Below, piece after piece: positions 43,697 through 53,080 of a stretch of DNA of 64,000 nucleotides. The stretch spans positions 868,001-932,000 of the forward strand of contig NZ_JAATJJ010000002.1 of assembly GCF_011927795.1 (NCBI RefSeq), in the 5' to 3' direction. Origin of the DNA: Saonia flava (GTDB lineage Bacteria; Bacteroidota; Bacteroidia; Flavobacteriales; Flavobacteriaceae). A model generated the notes under the pieces. That model made no database searches and was not told where the DNA came from. It saw only the letters and a list, made by a program, of their open reading frames with translations. Within the stretch, counting starts at the first letter, position 1. Every line of letters starts with the position of its first letter. A program made the translations under genes and the position numbers.

Positions 43697-46200
43697 TGTT
43701 CTGGCATTTTTTGTTCCCTCATTGGCACAAATACCAAATTATCATCCCTATCATCAGAATTTACAAAATGATTGAACCGTTTTTTTGTGTTCTCATTTTC
43801 AATGGCCTGCTTCCATTCGCATTCATAGGCATCGACCAAAAATTGCATTTCTCTTTCCAATTCATCGGCAATATTCAAACTATCCTTAACAACAATCTTT
43901 TTTAATTGTTCCATACCACCTTCCAATTTATCCAACCATGCGGCAGTGCGCATAAGGGGTGCCGCGGTTCGTATATAATACATTAAAAACCGATCCAAAT
44001 ATTTGATGCATGTTTCATTATCCACTTTTTCAGTAAGAAGCAGAGCGTGTTTTGGAGTGGCTCCACCATTGCCGCATACATAAAGATTCCAACCTCCTTC
44101 AACTGCAATTACTCCAAAATCCTTTCCTCGTGCTTCGGCACATTCACGTATACACCCCGAAACCCCTCCTTTTAGTTTATGGGGAGAACGCAGTCCTTTA
44201 TATCTTTCTTCTAGCTCTATTGCAAAACTTACACTTTCGTCCAATCCATAACGGCACCAAGTGGAGCCAACGCAACTTTTGACGGTACGCAATGCTTTTC
44301 CATAGGCATGTCCGCTTTCAAAACCACCATCAATAAGCTCCTTCCAAATTGCAGGTAAATCATTTAACTCAGCTCCAAATAAATCTATTCGCTGTCCCCC
44401 AGTGATTTTGGTATACAAATTATATTTCTTTCCGACCTCGCCGATTATAATCAATTTTTCTGGGGTAATTTCACCTCCCGGAATTCTTGGAACAACAGAA
44501 TAGGTTCCATTTCGCTGAATATTCGCCAAGAATTTATCGTTGGAATCCTGTATAACATCTTCTTTATTGGCAGTATCCATGTATAAGCTTGCAAAAATTG
44601 CTGCAACAACTGGTTTACACACCTCACAACCATCACCTTTTCCACAGGCATCCAATGTTTCATCAAAAGAGGTCAATCTTTTTACCTTAATAATACCATA
44701 CAGTTCTTGACGCGTATAATCAAAGTGCTCACAAACACTATTTTTAACTTCTTTACCTAATGATTTTAGCGTTTCGTTCACTAAGTCAACCACCATTGGC
44801 TTGCAACCACCGCAACTGGTACTTGCTTTGGTGCATTTAGCAACTTCGGCAAAATTTTCGCAACTTCCATTTTCAATAACACCACAAATTGTTCCTTTGG
44901 TTACATTTTCACAAGAACAGATTTGGGCAGTATCCGGTAAATCCATGGCGCTACCAAATGAAGCCCCACCTTCACCACGAGCACCAATGATCAAATCCTC
45001 TGGGTTTTCTGGAATTGCCATTCCATTGAGATAAATTTGATGTAGCATATTATAATCTGTTGCATCACCTACCAAAATACCTCCTAACAATTTTTTCCCG
45101 TCATGACTCACATTAATTCTCTTGTACAGGCTCTTGGTCTTATCCTCAAATAAAATGGAATGACCCTTTGCCGCAGGCATAAAAGGCTCGCCAAAACTTG
45201 CTACATCCACGCCTATTAATTTTAATTTTGTCGACATATCAATTTCGGAGCTCATCACGGTATCTTTTCCAAGTATGTGTTCAGCAGCCACTTCTGCCAT
45301 TTCATATCCAGGCGCAACCAGTCCATAAATCATTTGATTGTATAATGCAACTTCCCCAATGGCGTATATGGCCTCATCGGAAGTCTGCATTTTATTGTTA
45401 ACAACAATTCCTCCACGAACACCCATTTCCAAGTCACAGGTTTTCGCAATTTCATCTCTCGGTCTTATTCCTGCTGAAACGACCAACATATCCACATTCA
45501 ATGTATCATCCTCACCAAACTCCATTCCAGTAATTGTTCCATTACCTAATATCTGATTGGTAGCTTTACTTAAATGAATATTGATTCCAATTGATTCCAA
45601 TTTTAATTGGAGCACCTTACTACTTCTAGAGTCTAACTGTCTTGGCATAAGTTTAGGGGCAAATTCCACCACATGTGGTTCCAATCCCATATCCATTACC
45701 GCCTTTCCAGCTTCTAAACCCAATAATCCACCCCCCAGAACAGCTGCCTTTGCATTTGGCTTAGTTTTTTTGAGTTTAGCCGCGTACGCAAGCATTCCTT
45801 CTAAGTCCTCAATAGTCCTATAAACAAACACCCCTTCTTTTTCAACCCCTTTTATCGGAGGTACAAAAGGAACAGATCCCGTAGCCAAAACTAGATAGTC
45901 ATAGGAAAACTCTCTTTCTTTTGCGGTAGTAATGGTTTTTCCACTCCTATGAATGTCAGTTACTCTCTCATTGGTTATTAAATCAATGTTATTATCAACA
46001 TACCAACTTACTGGGGCAAGTTCTAATGCTTTCGCATCTTCATTTTCGAAAAACTCACTTAAATGAACACGGTCATAGGCAGGTCTTGGCTCTTCACCAA
46101 AGACAATAAGTTTGTAATTTTCACTTCCTTTCTTTGAAATAAATTTTTCACAAAACTTATATCCGACCATTCCATTTCCAACAACTATTATGGTTTTCAT
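43684..46200 (-). CDS. nirB: Assimilatory nitrite reductase (NADH) large subunit NirB
   Basis: An 838-residue enzyme that reduces nitrite to ammonium with NADH; the start at 46200 (MKTIIVVGNGMVGYK) is chosen. In order: FAD domain (GNGMVG), NAD domain (LGGGLLGLEAG), a BFD-like [2Fe-2S] domain (CSCENVTKGTIC ... CGGCKP), a second Cys-containing BFD-like segment (GDGCEVCKP), then the ferredoxin-like and siroheme/[4Fe-4S] domains with C-x5-C (CVGSTWC) and C-x3-C (CIREC). It is the first gene of the seven-gene operon down to moaC. A 16-bp TACGTA inverted pair and a -7 element lie just upstream. Confidence 0.96.
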   Translation of the reverse strand: MKTIIVVGNGMVGYKFCEKFISKKGSENYKLIVFGEEPRPAYDRVHLSEFFENEDAKALELAPVSWYVDNNIDLITNERVTDIHRSGKTITTAKEREFSYDYLVLATGSVPFVPPIKGVEKEGVFVYRTIEDLEGMLAYAAKLKKTKPNAKAAVLGGGLLGLEAGKAVMDMGLEPHVVEFAPKLMPRQLDSRSSKVLQLKLESIGINIHLSKATNQILGNGTITGMEFGEDDTLNVDMLVVSAGIRPRDEIAKTCDLEMGVRGGIVVNNKMQTSDEAIYAIGEVALYNQMIYGLVAPGYEMAEVAAEHILGKDTVMSSEIDMSTKLKLIGVDVASFGEPFMPAAKGHSILFEDKTKSLYKRINVSHDGKKLLGGILVGDATDYNMLHQIYLNGMAIPENPEDLIIGARGEGGASFGSAMDLPDTAQICSCENVTKGTICGVIENGSCENFAEVAKCTKASTSCGGCKPMVVDLVNETLKSLGKEVKNSVCEHFDYTRQELYGIIKVKRLTSFDETLDACGKGDGCEVCKPVVAAIFASLYMDTANKEDVIQDSNDKFLANIQRNGTYSVVPRIPGGEITPEKLIIIGEVGKKYNLYTKITGGQRIDLFGAELNDLPAIWKELIDGGFESGHAYGKALRTVKSCVGSTWCRYGLDESVSFAIELEERYKGLRSPHKLKGGVSGCIRECAEARGKDFGVIAVEGGWNLYVCGNGGATPKHALLLTEKVDNETCIKYLDRFLMYYIRTAAPLMRTAAWLDKLEGGMEQLKKIVVKDSLNIADELEREMQFLVDAYECEWKQAIENENTKKRFNHFVNSDDRDDNLVFVPMREQKMPEHWGN

Positions 46201-46224
46201 ATCTATAATCCTTAGAATAAGAAT

Positions 46225-46232
46225 CAAAATTA
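46225..46232 (-). promoter_or_regulatory. -7 element of the nirB operon (TAATTTTG)
   Basis: A perfect TAnnTTTG on the minus strand. Its first two bases are also the last two of a TACGTA motif, so the regulator site and the core promoter overlap. The leader would be about 20 nt. Confidence 0.6.
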
Positions 46233-46246
46233 CGTATAATTACGTA
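46231..46246 (-). promoter_or_regulatory. NarL-like 7-2-7 site upstream of nirB
   Basis: TACGTAT-AA-TTACGTA: two inverted heptamers spaced by 2 bp, the arrangement of NarL/NarP sites (heptamer TACYYMT; here TACGTAW, one base off). A third TACGTA lies at 46274-46279. Confidence 0.65.
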
Positions 46247-46279
46247 ATTTTTATATGACTATATCAAAATAAATACGTA

Positions 46280-46662
46280 GTTAAATTGTGGATTTAGCAA
46301 TTTTCATATTATAAACGTAAGTTTTCCATTTGGATTAAGCTCCAAAAAGAGGATTTGCAAGAATGTGAAATATCAAAATATATTCTTGCAAATATCTAAA
46401 GGCCTATACAATTCTCAACACCTTCATTTTCAAAAACAAAACACTGTGCATCAATGAATAAATGACTATTACATCTTATAATCCCATTTATAAATTAGCA
46501 AATGCGCCTATCATTTTTTTTCAATCCCTTAGTTTTCACTCTTCAATTTACCCGCCTTCGTAAAAATGAATCTCTAATCCCTTGAATTGTACTTAAGAAG
46601 CCAAAGTATTTCTACATTTAGAATTACCTGAACCACTACTAACCCAACTAAATACATGACAA
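46280..46662. other. Intergenic region between the nirB promoter and the globin gene
   Basis: About 380 bp, A/T rich and gene free; it must hold the promoter of the truncated haemoglobin gene. TACATTTAG near 46613 is one base from TAnnTTTG. I see no hairpin or further TACGTA. Confidence 0.5.
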
Positions 46663-47028
46663 ATGGAAAAAGAAGAAAGTTTATTTGACCGCATTGGAGG
46701 AATGGAAGCTGTAGATATAGCTGTTACCATTTTTTACGACAAAGTCCTTACTGACACTAGTGTTAATCATTTCTTTGAATCAATAGATATGGATACACAA
46801 GCGGGTAAATTAAAAGCTTTTTTAGCCTATGCTTTTGGAGCACCATTAAATTATTCTGGAAAAAATATGAAAGACGCCCATGCAAGCATGAAAATTACCG
46901 AAGAGCATTTTAATGCCATTGCTGGACACTTAATTGACACACTCAGGGATATTAACGTTAAACAAGATCAAATAGATGAGGTCATAGAAATAGCTTTGAG
47001 CACGAAGAATGACATTGTAAATTCTTAA
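46663..47028 (+). CDS. glbN: Group 1 truncated haemoglobin
   Basis: A 121-residue 2-on-2 globin. The N-terminal LFDRIGGMEAVDIAV and FYDKVLTD (Tyr B10) segments, SVNHFFESIDM, and the proximal His in KDAHASMKITEEHFNAIAGHL identify the TrHb group 1 fold. Members bind oxygen and nitric oxide. Within a nitrate assimilation island it probably removes NO produced from nitrite. It stands alone between nirB (divergent) and narK. Confidence 0.92.
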   Translation: MEKEESLFDRIGGMEAVDIAVTIFYDKVLTDTSVNHFFESIDMDTQAGKLKAFLAYAFGAPLNYSGKNMKDAHASMKITEEHFNAIAGHLIDTLRDINVKQDQIDEVIEIALSTKNDIVNS

Positions 47029-47199
47029 CTTAGGGTAAACCCACACAATATTAAGAAAAGCATTTTACCAACCCATTGCGTATTCTAAACAGTAAGCATC
47101 TTTATCATATCATTAAAAAAATAACCCGCTTTTTTAAAATATCATATTTGCGCCCGTAACATTCCTAGAATACCGTAAAAATATGCTAAATACATGTGA

Positions 47200-47234
47200 T
47201 ACGTATTTATGCTACGTATTTATACCTAGTTTTG
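47200..47234 (+). promoter_or_regulatory. narK promoter with two TACGTA motifs
   Basis: TACGTA at 47200-47205 and 47213-47218, then the -7 element TAGTTTTG at 47227-47234, 29 bp before the narK ATG. A related TACATGT (47191) lies next to the first copy. Confidence 0.6.
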
Positions 47235-47262
47235 TTTGTTCAACGAAGCAAAACATATCACA

Positions 47263-48678
47263 ATGAGCACATTAACAACTCCCCAAGCAACTAAGCTTAA
47301 TTTAAAAGATTTCAAAAGTGTGCCTATGCGCACTTTTTGGATAACCTCAATCGCCTTTTTCACCTGTTTTTTTGCATGGTTTGGAATTGTACCCTTCATG
47401 CCCGATGTGGTAAAGGATTTAGGGCTTACCCCATCGCAAAAATGGAACTCCATTATACTTGCGGTAACAGGGACTGTTTTTGCAAGATTATTAATAGGAA
47501 AATTGTGTGACAAGTATGGACCCAGACTATGCTATACCTATTTATTGGTTTTGGGGGCAATCCCTGTTATCCTAATAGGTTTTGTGCAAACACCCTTACA
47601 ATTTCTTATTTGTAGATTGTTTATAGGATTCATTGGAGCATCTTTTGTTATTACACAGTTCCACACCTCTATCATGTTTGCACCCAATATTGTAGGAACA
47701 GCCAATGCAACCTCTGCCGGCTGGGGAAATCTAGGAGGAGGTGCTAACCGATTAGGAATGCCATTAATTGCCGCGGCTGTGGTAAGTTTTGGTGTTGCCG
47801 ATGAGATTGCCTGGAGATACTCTATGGTCATTGCAGGTATAATTTGTTTTACCATGGGCCTTGTCTATTACTTTTTCACGAAAGACACACCACAAGGAAA
47901 CTATAAGGAATTAAAAGAACGAGGCGCAATGCCCGTTTTCAAAAAAGATGAAGTTTCCTTCCTAAGTACTTTGAAGGATTATAGGGTATGGATATTATTC
48001 TTAGTCTATGCGGCAAGTTTTGGAATGGAATTGACCGTATATGGAACAATGGACGATTATCTTCAAAATAGATTTGGCCTAGAAAGGTCTACGGCAGGAA
48101 ACTTAGTTTTATCATTCGCATTAATGAACATTTTCGCCAGAACATTGGGAGGCTTTTTTGGAGACAAATTTGGAAAATTAAAAGGTTTACGTGGAAGGGT
48201 GCTTTTCCTTGCCTGTATTCTTGCTGCAGAGGGTGTTATGCTATCCGTGTTCTCCTTGACCACAAGTTTGGCTATTGGAATTTTCTTTTTAGTAGCCTTT
48301 AGTATTACGGTACAAATGGCAGAAGGAGCAACTTTCTCAGTCGTACCATTTATCAATAAGAAAGCTATAGGATCTATATCCGGTATAGTTGGCGCTGGCG
48401 GTAATGTTGGGGCATTTTTAGCTGCCTTATTATTAAAGACCAAATCAGCTACTGCAGAAAGTGCCGCTATTGAATCCTCCAAAACATTAGGTGAAGAAGC
48501 TGTTAAAACAGCGCAAACGGTCGCTGCTTCAGGCGCTGTATCCAGTGGTTATTTCCTAATTGGAGGTTTTGTAGTTGCCGCCGCATTATTATCATTAACA
48601 ATAAAATTTGTTACAGTAGATGAAAAAAAGAATGCTATTTTAAATCCTAAAACCAATTTGACCATCGCAGACAAATAA
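47263..48678 (+). CDS. narK: Nitrate/nitrite transporter NarK (MFS)
   Basis: A 471-residue, 12-helix major facilitator transporter of the NNP family. The start at 47263 (MSTLTTPQATKLN) is preferred over an upstream TTG. The nitrate signature can be seen in AGWGNLGGGANRLGMP (N-half) and ISGIVGAGGNVGAFLAAL (C-half). Arg residues in helices 2 and 8 (FARLLIGKL, IFARTLGGFFGD) fit the substrate-binding pair. It imports nitrate and may export nitrite. It is followed 14 bp later by the FNR-like gene. Confidence 0.94.
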   Translation: MSTLTTPQATKLNLKDFKSVPMRTFWITSIAFFTCFFAWFGIVPFMPDVVKDLGLTPSQKWNSIILAVTGTVFARLLIGKLCDKYGPRLCYTYLLVLGAIPVILIGFVQTPLQFLICRLFIGFIGASFVITQFHTSIMFAPNIVGTANATSAGWGNLGGGANRLGMPLIAAAVVSFGVADEIAWRYSMVIAGIICFTMGLVYYFFTKDTPQGNYKELKERGAMPVFKKDEVSFLSTLKDYRVWILFLVYAASFGMELTVYGTMDDYLQNRFGLERSTAGNLVLSFALMNIFARTLGGFFGDKFGKLKGLRGRVLFLACILAAEGVMLSVFSLTTSLAIGIFFLVAFSITVQMAEGATFSVVPFINKKAIGSISGIVGAGGNVGAFLAALLLKTKSATAESAAIESSKTLGEEAVKTAQTVAASGAVSSGYFLIGGFVVAAALLSLTIKFVTVDEKKNAILNPKTNLTIADK

Positions 48679-48692
48679 AAAACTTCAGATAG

Positions 48693-49451
48693 ATGACATC
48701 TTTTAATCACAGCATATATTCCAGCAAGAATAGGAGAATAACACCCTCAAAAATTGCTTGTAACCTATGTACAAATACAAAGTGTTTGATTCAACGAAAT
48801 TTAAAATCTGAGATTGTTTCAAAACTAACTGCCAAGAAAAGTGAGATTAAGTGTAAAAAAGGACAACAGTTCATTATTGAAGGTGCTCCAGTAAATGGTT
48901 TATTCTTTATATTAAACGGTAAAGTAAAAGTCTTTAGAACTGGTATTAATGGCCGAGAGCAGATAGTCCGCTTCGCTAAAAATGGTGAGATAATTGGCCA
49001 TCGAGGATTTGGCAGTGAAGAATACTATTCCATAGCTGCGATTGCCATTGAGGATACTATTTTATGTTATTTTTCCAAAAACGCCCTGCAACAGGTTTTA
49101 CGATCGGACCCAACCTTTACTTATGATTTAATGCTTTTTTATGCCAATGAATTAAATAATAGCGAGGCCAAGGTAAAATTACTTTCCCAAATGACCGTTC
49201 GAGAACGTGTAATAGACACACTCCTGTTTGTGCATAGAAAATTTGGTGATAGGAACGGCTATATTAATCTTCCTTTAACAAGAAAAGAATATGCCGATTA
49301 TGCCGGGACCACAGAAGAACAAGTAATCCGTGTTTTTTCAACTCTTAAAAAAGAGAAACTCATTATTGCAAAAGCAAAACTTATTGGAATCAGAGATGTT
49401 CAATTATTAAAAAAAGAAATCTCAGAACATAACTTCTATCTGGACTCATAA
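48693..49451 (+). CDS. Crp/Fnr family regulator with FNR-like cysteines
   Basis: A 252-residue regulator. An N-terminal cysteine motif, Cys23-x2-Cys26-x4-Cys31, is followed by a cyclic-nucleotide-binding fold (about 45-150) in which Cys125 (DTILCYF) falls at the place of the fourth cluster ligand of E. coli FNR (Cys122). A C-terminal Crp-type HTH follows, with LTRKEYADYAGTTEEQVIRVFSTLKKEKLI (read in parts). This suggests a [4Fe-4S] oxygen or NO sensor. It is probably cotranscribed with narK and may control the nitrate genes. The HTH lacks the FNR E-SR recognition pattern, so the DNA site probably differs. Confidence 0.88.
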   Translation: MTSFNHSIYSSKNRRITPSKIACNLCTNTKCLIQRNLKSEIVSKLTAKKSEIKCKKGQQFIIEGAPVNGLFFILNGKVKVFRTGINGREQIVRFAKNGEIIGHRGFGSEEYYSIAAIAIEDTILCYFSKNALQQVLRSDPTFTYDLMLFYANELNNSEAKVKLLSQMTVRERVIDTLLFVHRKFGDRNGYINLPLTRKEYADYAGTTEEQVIRVFSTLKKEKLIIAKAKLIGIRDVQLLKKEISEHNFYLDS

Positions 49452-49497
49452 AGAGTCTTTAGCACTTAGACCAAACTGCCCAACAATTTTACACTTC

Positions 49498-49674
49498 TAC
49501 GTACTTCTCCACACACTCTACGTAATTATATGCTATTGATTATTAAAAACTTACAGTCATTTCCTGTTATTTGGCATGTTTTAACATGATGAAAAAGAGT
49601 TTTCAAGATGTTGATTGTCATAAAAGTTTCATTCACATACGTATATATTTGCTTAAAATAAGTATTAATACGTA
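49498..49674 (+). promoter_or_regulatory. nrtA control region with four TACGTA motifs
   Basis: TACGTA occurs at 49498-49503, 49519-49524 (21 bp apart), 49638-49643 and 49669-49674 (31 bp apart). The third directly abuts the perfect -7 element TATATTTG (49644-49651), 44 bp before the nrtA ATG. Confidence 0.65.
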
Positions 49675-49695
49675 GAATATTAAAACCAATATGAT

Positions 49696-51072
49696 ATGAA
49701 ACCACAACTTTTTAAAATTTCAATTTTAACACTGCTTTCCATAATAATTACCTCATGTGGCGGCAAAGAAAAAAAATCCACTTCAGGGTCTGAAGAAGCT
49801 GAAATAGCAACTGCCGTTTTAGCCATAGAAAAACCGCAGCTAACATTCGGTTTTATAAAGCTTACAGACATGGCTCCATTAGCTATTGCCAAAGAAAAAG
49901 GTTTTTTTGAGGAAGAGGGTCTTTTTGTTTCTGTAGAAGCCCAATCCAACTGGAAGAATATACTGGATAGAGTAATAGACGGTCAATTGGATGGCTCCCA
50001 TATGTTAGCCGGTCAGCCAATTGCCGCCGGCGCAGGTTTCGGAAGACAAGCCGAACTTGTAACGCCATTTTCAATGGACCTAAATGGAAACGGCATCACA
50101 GTATCCAATGATGTTTGGTCCAAAATGAAACCAAATGTGCCAAAAGATGCAGATGGAAAAACCATTCATCCTATAAAAGCTGATGCTCTAAAACCTGTAA
50201 TCACAGAGTATAAAAATAATGGGAATGCATTTAAAATGGGCATGGTTTTTCCAGTATCCACCCATAACTATGAAATAAGGTACTGGCTGGCTGCCGCTGG
50301 TATCCACCCAGGGATGTATACAGCAGACAATGTACAAGGTCAAATTGATGCAGAAGTTTTGTTATCCGTTACTCCACCACCACAAATGCCAGCAACTCTG
50401 GAGGCCGGAACCATATATGGATATTGTGTAGGTGAACCATGGAACCAGCAAGCTGTTTTCAAAGGAATTGGAGTTCCCGTAACCACAAACTACGACATCT
50501 GGAAAAACAATCCTGAAAAAGTATTTGTTATGACTAAAAAGTTTGTTGAGGAAAATCCAAACACGGCCATTGCGGTCACCAAAGCTTTAATAAGAGCAGG
50601 AAAATGGTTGGATGAGCCTGGGAATAGACCCGAAGCAGTAAAAATTCTTTCTATGCCCCAATATGTTGGCGCAGATGAAGTGGTTTTGGCGAACTCAATG
50701 ACTGGGACCTTTGAATTTGAAAAGGGAGACAAACGTTCTATGCCCGACTTTAATGTATTCTACAAGTATAATGCAACCTATCCCTTTTATTCTGATGGCG
50801 TTTGGTTCTTGACCCAAATGAGAAGATGGGGACAAATCCCTGAAGCGAAAACTGCTGACTGGTATGACACAACCATTAAAGACATTTACAGACCAGACAT
50901 ATGGAAAAAAGCTGCTGATCTTCTAGTATCTGAAGGACATATTCCAGCTACGGATATTCCAGCCACTGACGGATACAAGCCTGTAACTGCAGATTTTATT
51001 GACGGAAACACCTATGACGCTAAAGACCCTATTGGGTATATAAATAGCTTTTCAATAGGAAACAAAGATTAA
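49696..51072 (+). CDS. nrtA: ABC nitrate transporter substrate-binding lipoprotein NrtA
   Basis: A 458-residue periplasmic lipoprotein (lipobox IITSC, about Cys17) of the NrtA/CmpA family. It shows [28 protein letters not shown] (read in parts), [64 protein letters not shown] and RRWGQIPE, all hallmarks of nitrate/bicarbonate binders. It is first in an nrtABCD-barrel operon, with TACGTA motifs in its promoter. Confidence 0.94.
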   Translation: MKPQLFKISILTLLSIIITSCGGKEKKSTSGSEEAEIATAVLAIEKPQLTFGFIKLTDMAPLAIAKEKGFFEEEGLFVSVEAQSNWKNILDRVIDGQLDGSHMLAGQPIAAGAGFGRQAELVTPFSMDLNGNGITVSNDVWSKMKPNVPKDADGKTIHPIKADALKPVITEYKNNGNAFKMGMVFPVSTHNYEIRYWLAAAGIHPGMYTADNVQGQIDAEVLLSVTPPPQMPATLEAGTIYGYCVGEPWNQQAVFKGIGVPVTTNYDIWKNNPEKVFVMTKKFVEENPNTAIAVTKALIRAGKWLDEPGNRPEAVKILSMPQYVGADEVVLANSMTGTFEFEKGDKRSMPDFNVFYKYNATYPFYSDGVWFLTQMRRWGQIPEAKTADWYDTTIKDIYRPDIWKKAADLLVSEGHIPATDIPATDGYKPVTADFIDGNTYDAKDPIGYINSFSIGNKD

Positions 51073-51095
51073 TCAACACTGTTAAATCCAAAAAA

Positions 51096-52202
51096 ATGAA
51101 GCAAAGTTTAACATTGAACAAAGTAACAAGGTTTATGGGTTTTGGAACCCTTAAACCTTTCACCGCCCTTTTTACTGGAAAAGTGCAAAAAGAAGACATA
51201 CTCACCATTCTTAAAAAGTTTATCGTTCCAATAGCATCTATCCTCTTATTTATCGGATTATGGCATGCTGGTTCTAGGGCGCTTTTTAACATGGAAGCGG
51301 ACTATAAAATTGAAAAGGCACTTACCGACCAAGGCCAAAAGGCAGCAAATGAAATGAAAGCCTGTATTGCATCTGGTGATATAAGTTGTCAACCAAATAC
51401 GCTACCATCACCAACACAGGTTTGGGCATCTTTTCAAACATTATTAAAGGACCATAAAGTTATAAGTGCCGACAAACTAGCTTTTAAAGAGAAAACCGCT
51501 GCCATGAATGAAAAACGAGTTGCGGCTGGTCAGGACCCAATAACCTATACAGGAAGACCTTCTTTTGTAGACCAAATTTTCACAAGTTTAAAAACAGTAT
51601 TTGCAGGCTTCTTACTGGCATTGTTAATTGCTGTACCGATAGGGATTGTTATTGGGTTAAGCGAAACTTTAAGAAGCTCCTTTAACTGGTTGATACAAAT
51701 ATTTAAGCCCGTGTCTCCGGTGGTATGGCTATTGTTGGTCTTTATGATTGTAAAAACAATGACCAAAGACTCCAACCAAGACAGTGCCTTTATTATTTCT
51801 TTCATAAGTGTGGGGCTGTGTTCTATGTGGGCCACATTGGTAAATACGGCAATGGGAGTTTCATCCGTGGACAAGGATTATATAAATGTGGCCAAAGTTT
51901 TAAAACTAGGGGCCTTTCAAAAAGTTTTTAAGGTAATCCTGCCCTCCTCTTTGCCTCTAATCTTTACAGGTCTAAGAATAACATTGTCTGTGGCATGGAT
52001 GGTCCTTATCGCAATAGAACTATTGGCCCAAAGCCCAGGATTGGGGTCATTCGTGTGGGAAGAATTTCAAAATGGAGCCAATGATTCAAACTCCAAAATA
52101 ATAGTGGCCATGTTCGTGATTGGGCTTATTGGATTTCTCTTGGATAGAATTATGCTGACCATCCAAAAAATGGTTTCGTTCAATAAAAATGAAGGATTAT
52201 AA
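51096..52202 (+). CDS. nrtB: ABC nitrate transporter permease NrtB
   Basis: A 368-residue inner-membrane permease of the NrtB/SsuC type. TM1 (about 45-65) is followed by an unusually long soluble insert (about 66-160, with two cysteines in [13 protein letters not shown]), then five or six helices. The EAA-like loop is at [33 protein letters not shown] (read in parts). Cyanobacterial NrtB is about 280 residues, so the periplasmic insert of about 90 residues is extra. It starts 23 bp after nrtA. Confidence 0.92.
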   Translation: MKQSLTLNKVTRFMGFGTLKPFTALFTGKVQKEDILTILKKFIVPIASILLFIGLWHAGSRALFNMEADYKIEKALTDQGQKAANEMKACIASGDISCQPNTLPSPTQVWASFQTLLKDHKVISADKLAFKEKTAAMNEKRVAAGQDPITYTGRPSFVDQIFTSLKTVFAGFLLALLIAVPIGIVIGLSETLRSSFNWLIQIFKPVSPVVWLLLVFMIVKTMTKDSNQDSAFIISFISVGLCSMWATLVNTAMGVSSVDKDYINVAKVLKLGAFQKVFKVILPSSLPLIFTGLRITLSVAWMVLIAIELLAQSPGLGSFVWEEFQNGANDSNSKIIVAMFVIGLIGFLLDRIMLTIQKMVSFNKNEGL

Positions 52203-52222
52203 ACCCTAAAAGCAAATTAGAG

Positions 52223-53062
52223 ATGTCATATTTAGAACTTCGAAATATATGTAAGACCTATGGACAGGGAGCTGGAAGCACTAAAGTACTATCCAACATC
52301 AACCTAAAAATAGAAGAGGGGGAATTTGTCGCCATAGTCGGCTTTACTGGAAGTGGGAAAACCACTTTGGTAAATCTAATCAATGGTCTTTTACAACCAA
52401 CAAGTGGTGAAGTTTTGTTCAAAGGAAATCCAGTTGTGGGCACAAGCCATGAAAGGGGTGTAATCTTTCAAAACTATTCCCTTTTACCATGGCTAACGGT
52501 AGGTCAAAATGTACAAATGGCAGTAAAAGAGGCCTTTCCAAAAGAAAAAAAGGGTGAAATTTCCAAAAGAGTAAACAATTATGTAGAAATGGTGGGGCTT
52601 ACTCCCGCTATCAATAAAAGACCTAAAGAACTTTCTGGAGGAATGAGACAGCGTGTGGCAGTTGCCCGTGCCCTAGCCATGAAACCTGAGATGATTATAA
52701 TGGATGAGCCACTCGGTGCCTTGGATGCTTTGACCCGTGGAAATTTACAGGACGAAATATTAAATATTTGGAGCGTTGATAAAAGAACCGCCCTTCTTAT
52801 AACCAATGATGTAGATGAAGGTATTTATATGGCCGATAGAATTATTCCCCTAAGACCAGGGCCCAATGCAACATTAGGTCCAGAATTTAAAATTGATATT
52901 GACCGTCCGAGGGACAAAACTGCCTTAAACGATAATCCAAATTATAAGAAGACCAGAAATGCTATTATAGAATATTTGATGGATATAGGAAATGAAAGAA
53001 AATCCGAAGCTAAAACGGAGTATGTATTACCAGATTTAAGTCCCAAAAGTTTTGTGGCATAA
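52223..53062 (+). CDS. nrtC: ABC nitrate transporter ATP-binding protein (NrtC position)
   Basis: A 279-residue ATPase: Walker A FTGSGKTT, signature [15 protein letters not shown], Walker [16 protein letters not shown]. It reads GFTGSGKTT where the next protein has GHSGCGKTT. The switch sequence is [16 protein letters not shown]; Asn replaces the usual His of ITHDVDEA, so the H-loop residue is altered. The other ATPase keeps it (MITHDVDEA), which points to an asymmetric heterodimer in which this subunit may be the less active half. It lacks the substrate-binding domain fused to cyanobacterial NrtC. Confidence 0.9.
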   Translation: MSYLELRNICKTYGQGAGSTKVLSNINLKIEEGEFVAIVGFTGSGKTTLVNLINGLLQPTSGEVLFKGNPVVGTSHERGVIFQNYSLLPWLTVGQNVQMAVKEAFPKEKKGEISKRVNNYVEMVGLTPAINKRPKELSGGMRQRVAVARALAMKPEMIIMDEPLGALDALTRGNLQDEILNIWSVDKRTALLITNDVDEGIYMADRIIPLRPGPNATLGPEFKIDIDRPRDKTALNDNPNYKKTRNAIIEYLMDIGNERKSEAKTEYVLPDLSPKSFVA

Positions 53063-53080
53063 TCACTTAAAATACTAAAT

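Noticed and set aside
48693-49451. FNR-like protein as the reader of TACGTA
   Set aside because: Crp/Fnr sites are longer palindromes of TTGAT or TGTGA type; the 7-2-7 TACGTAT layout fits the NarL family better. Not excluded, only less likely.
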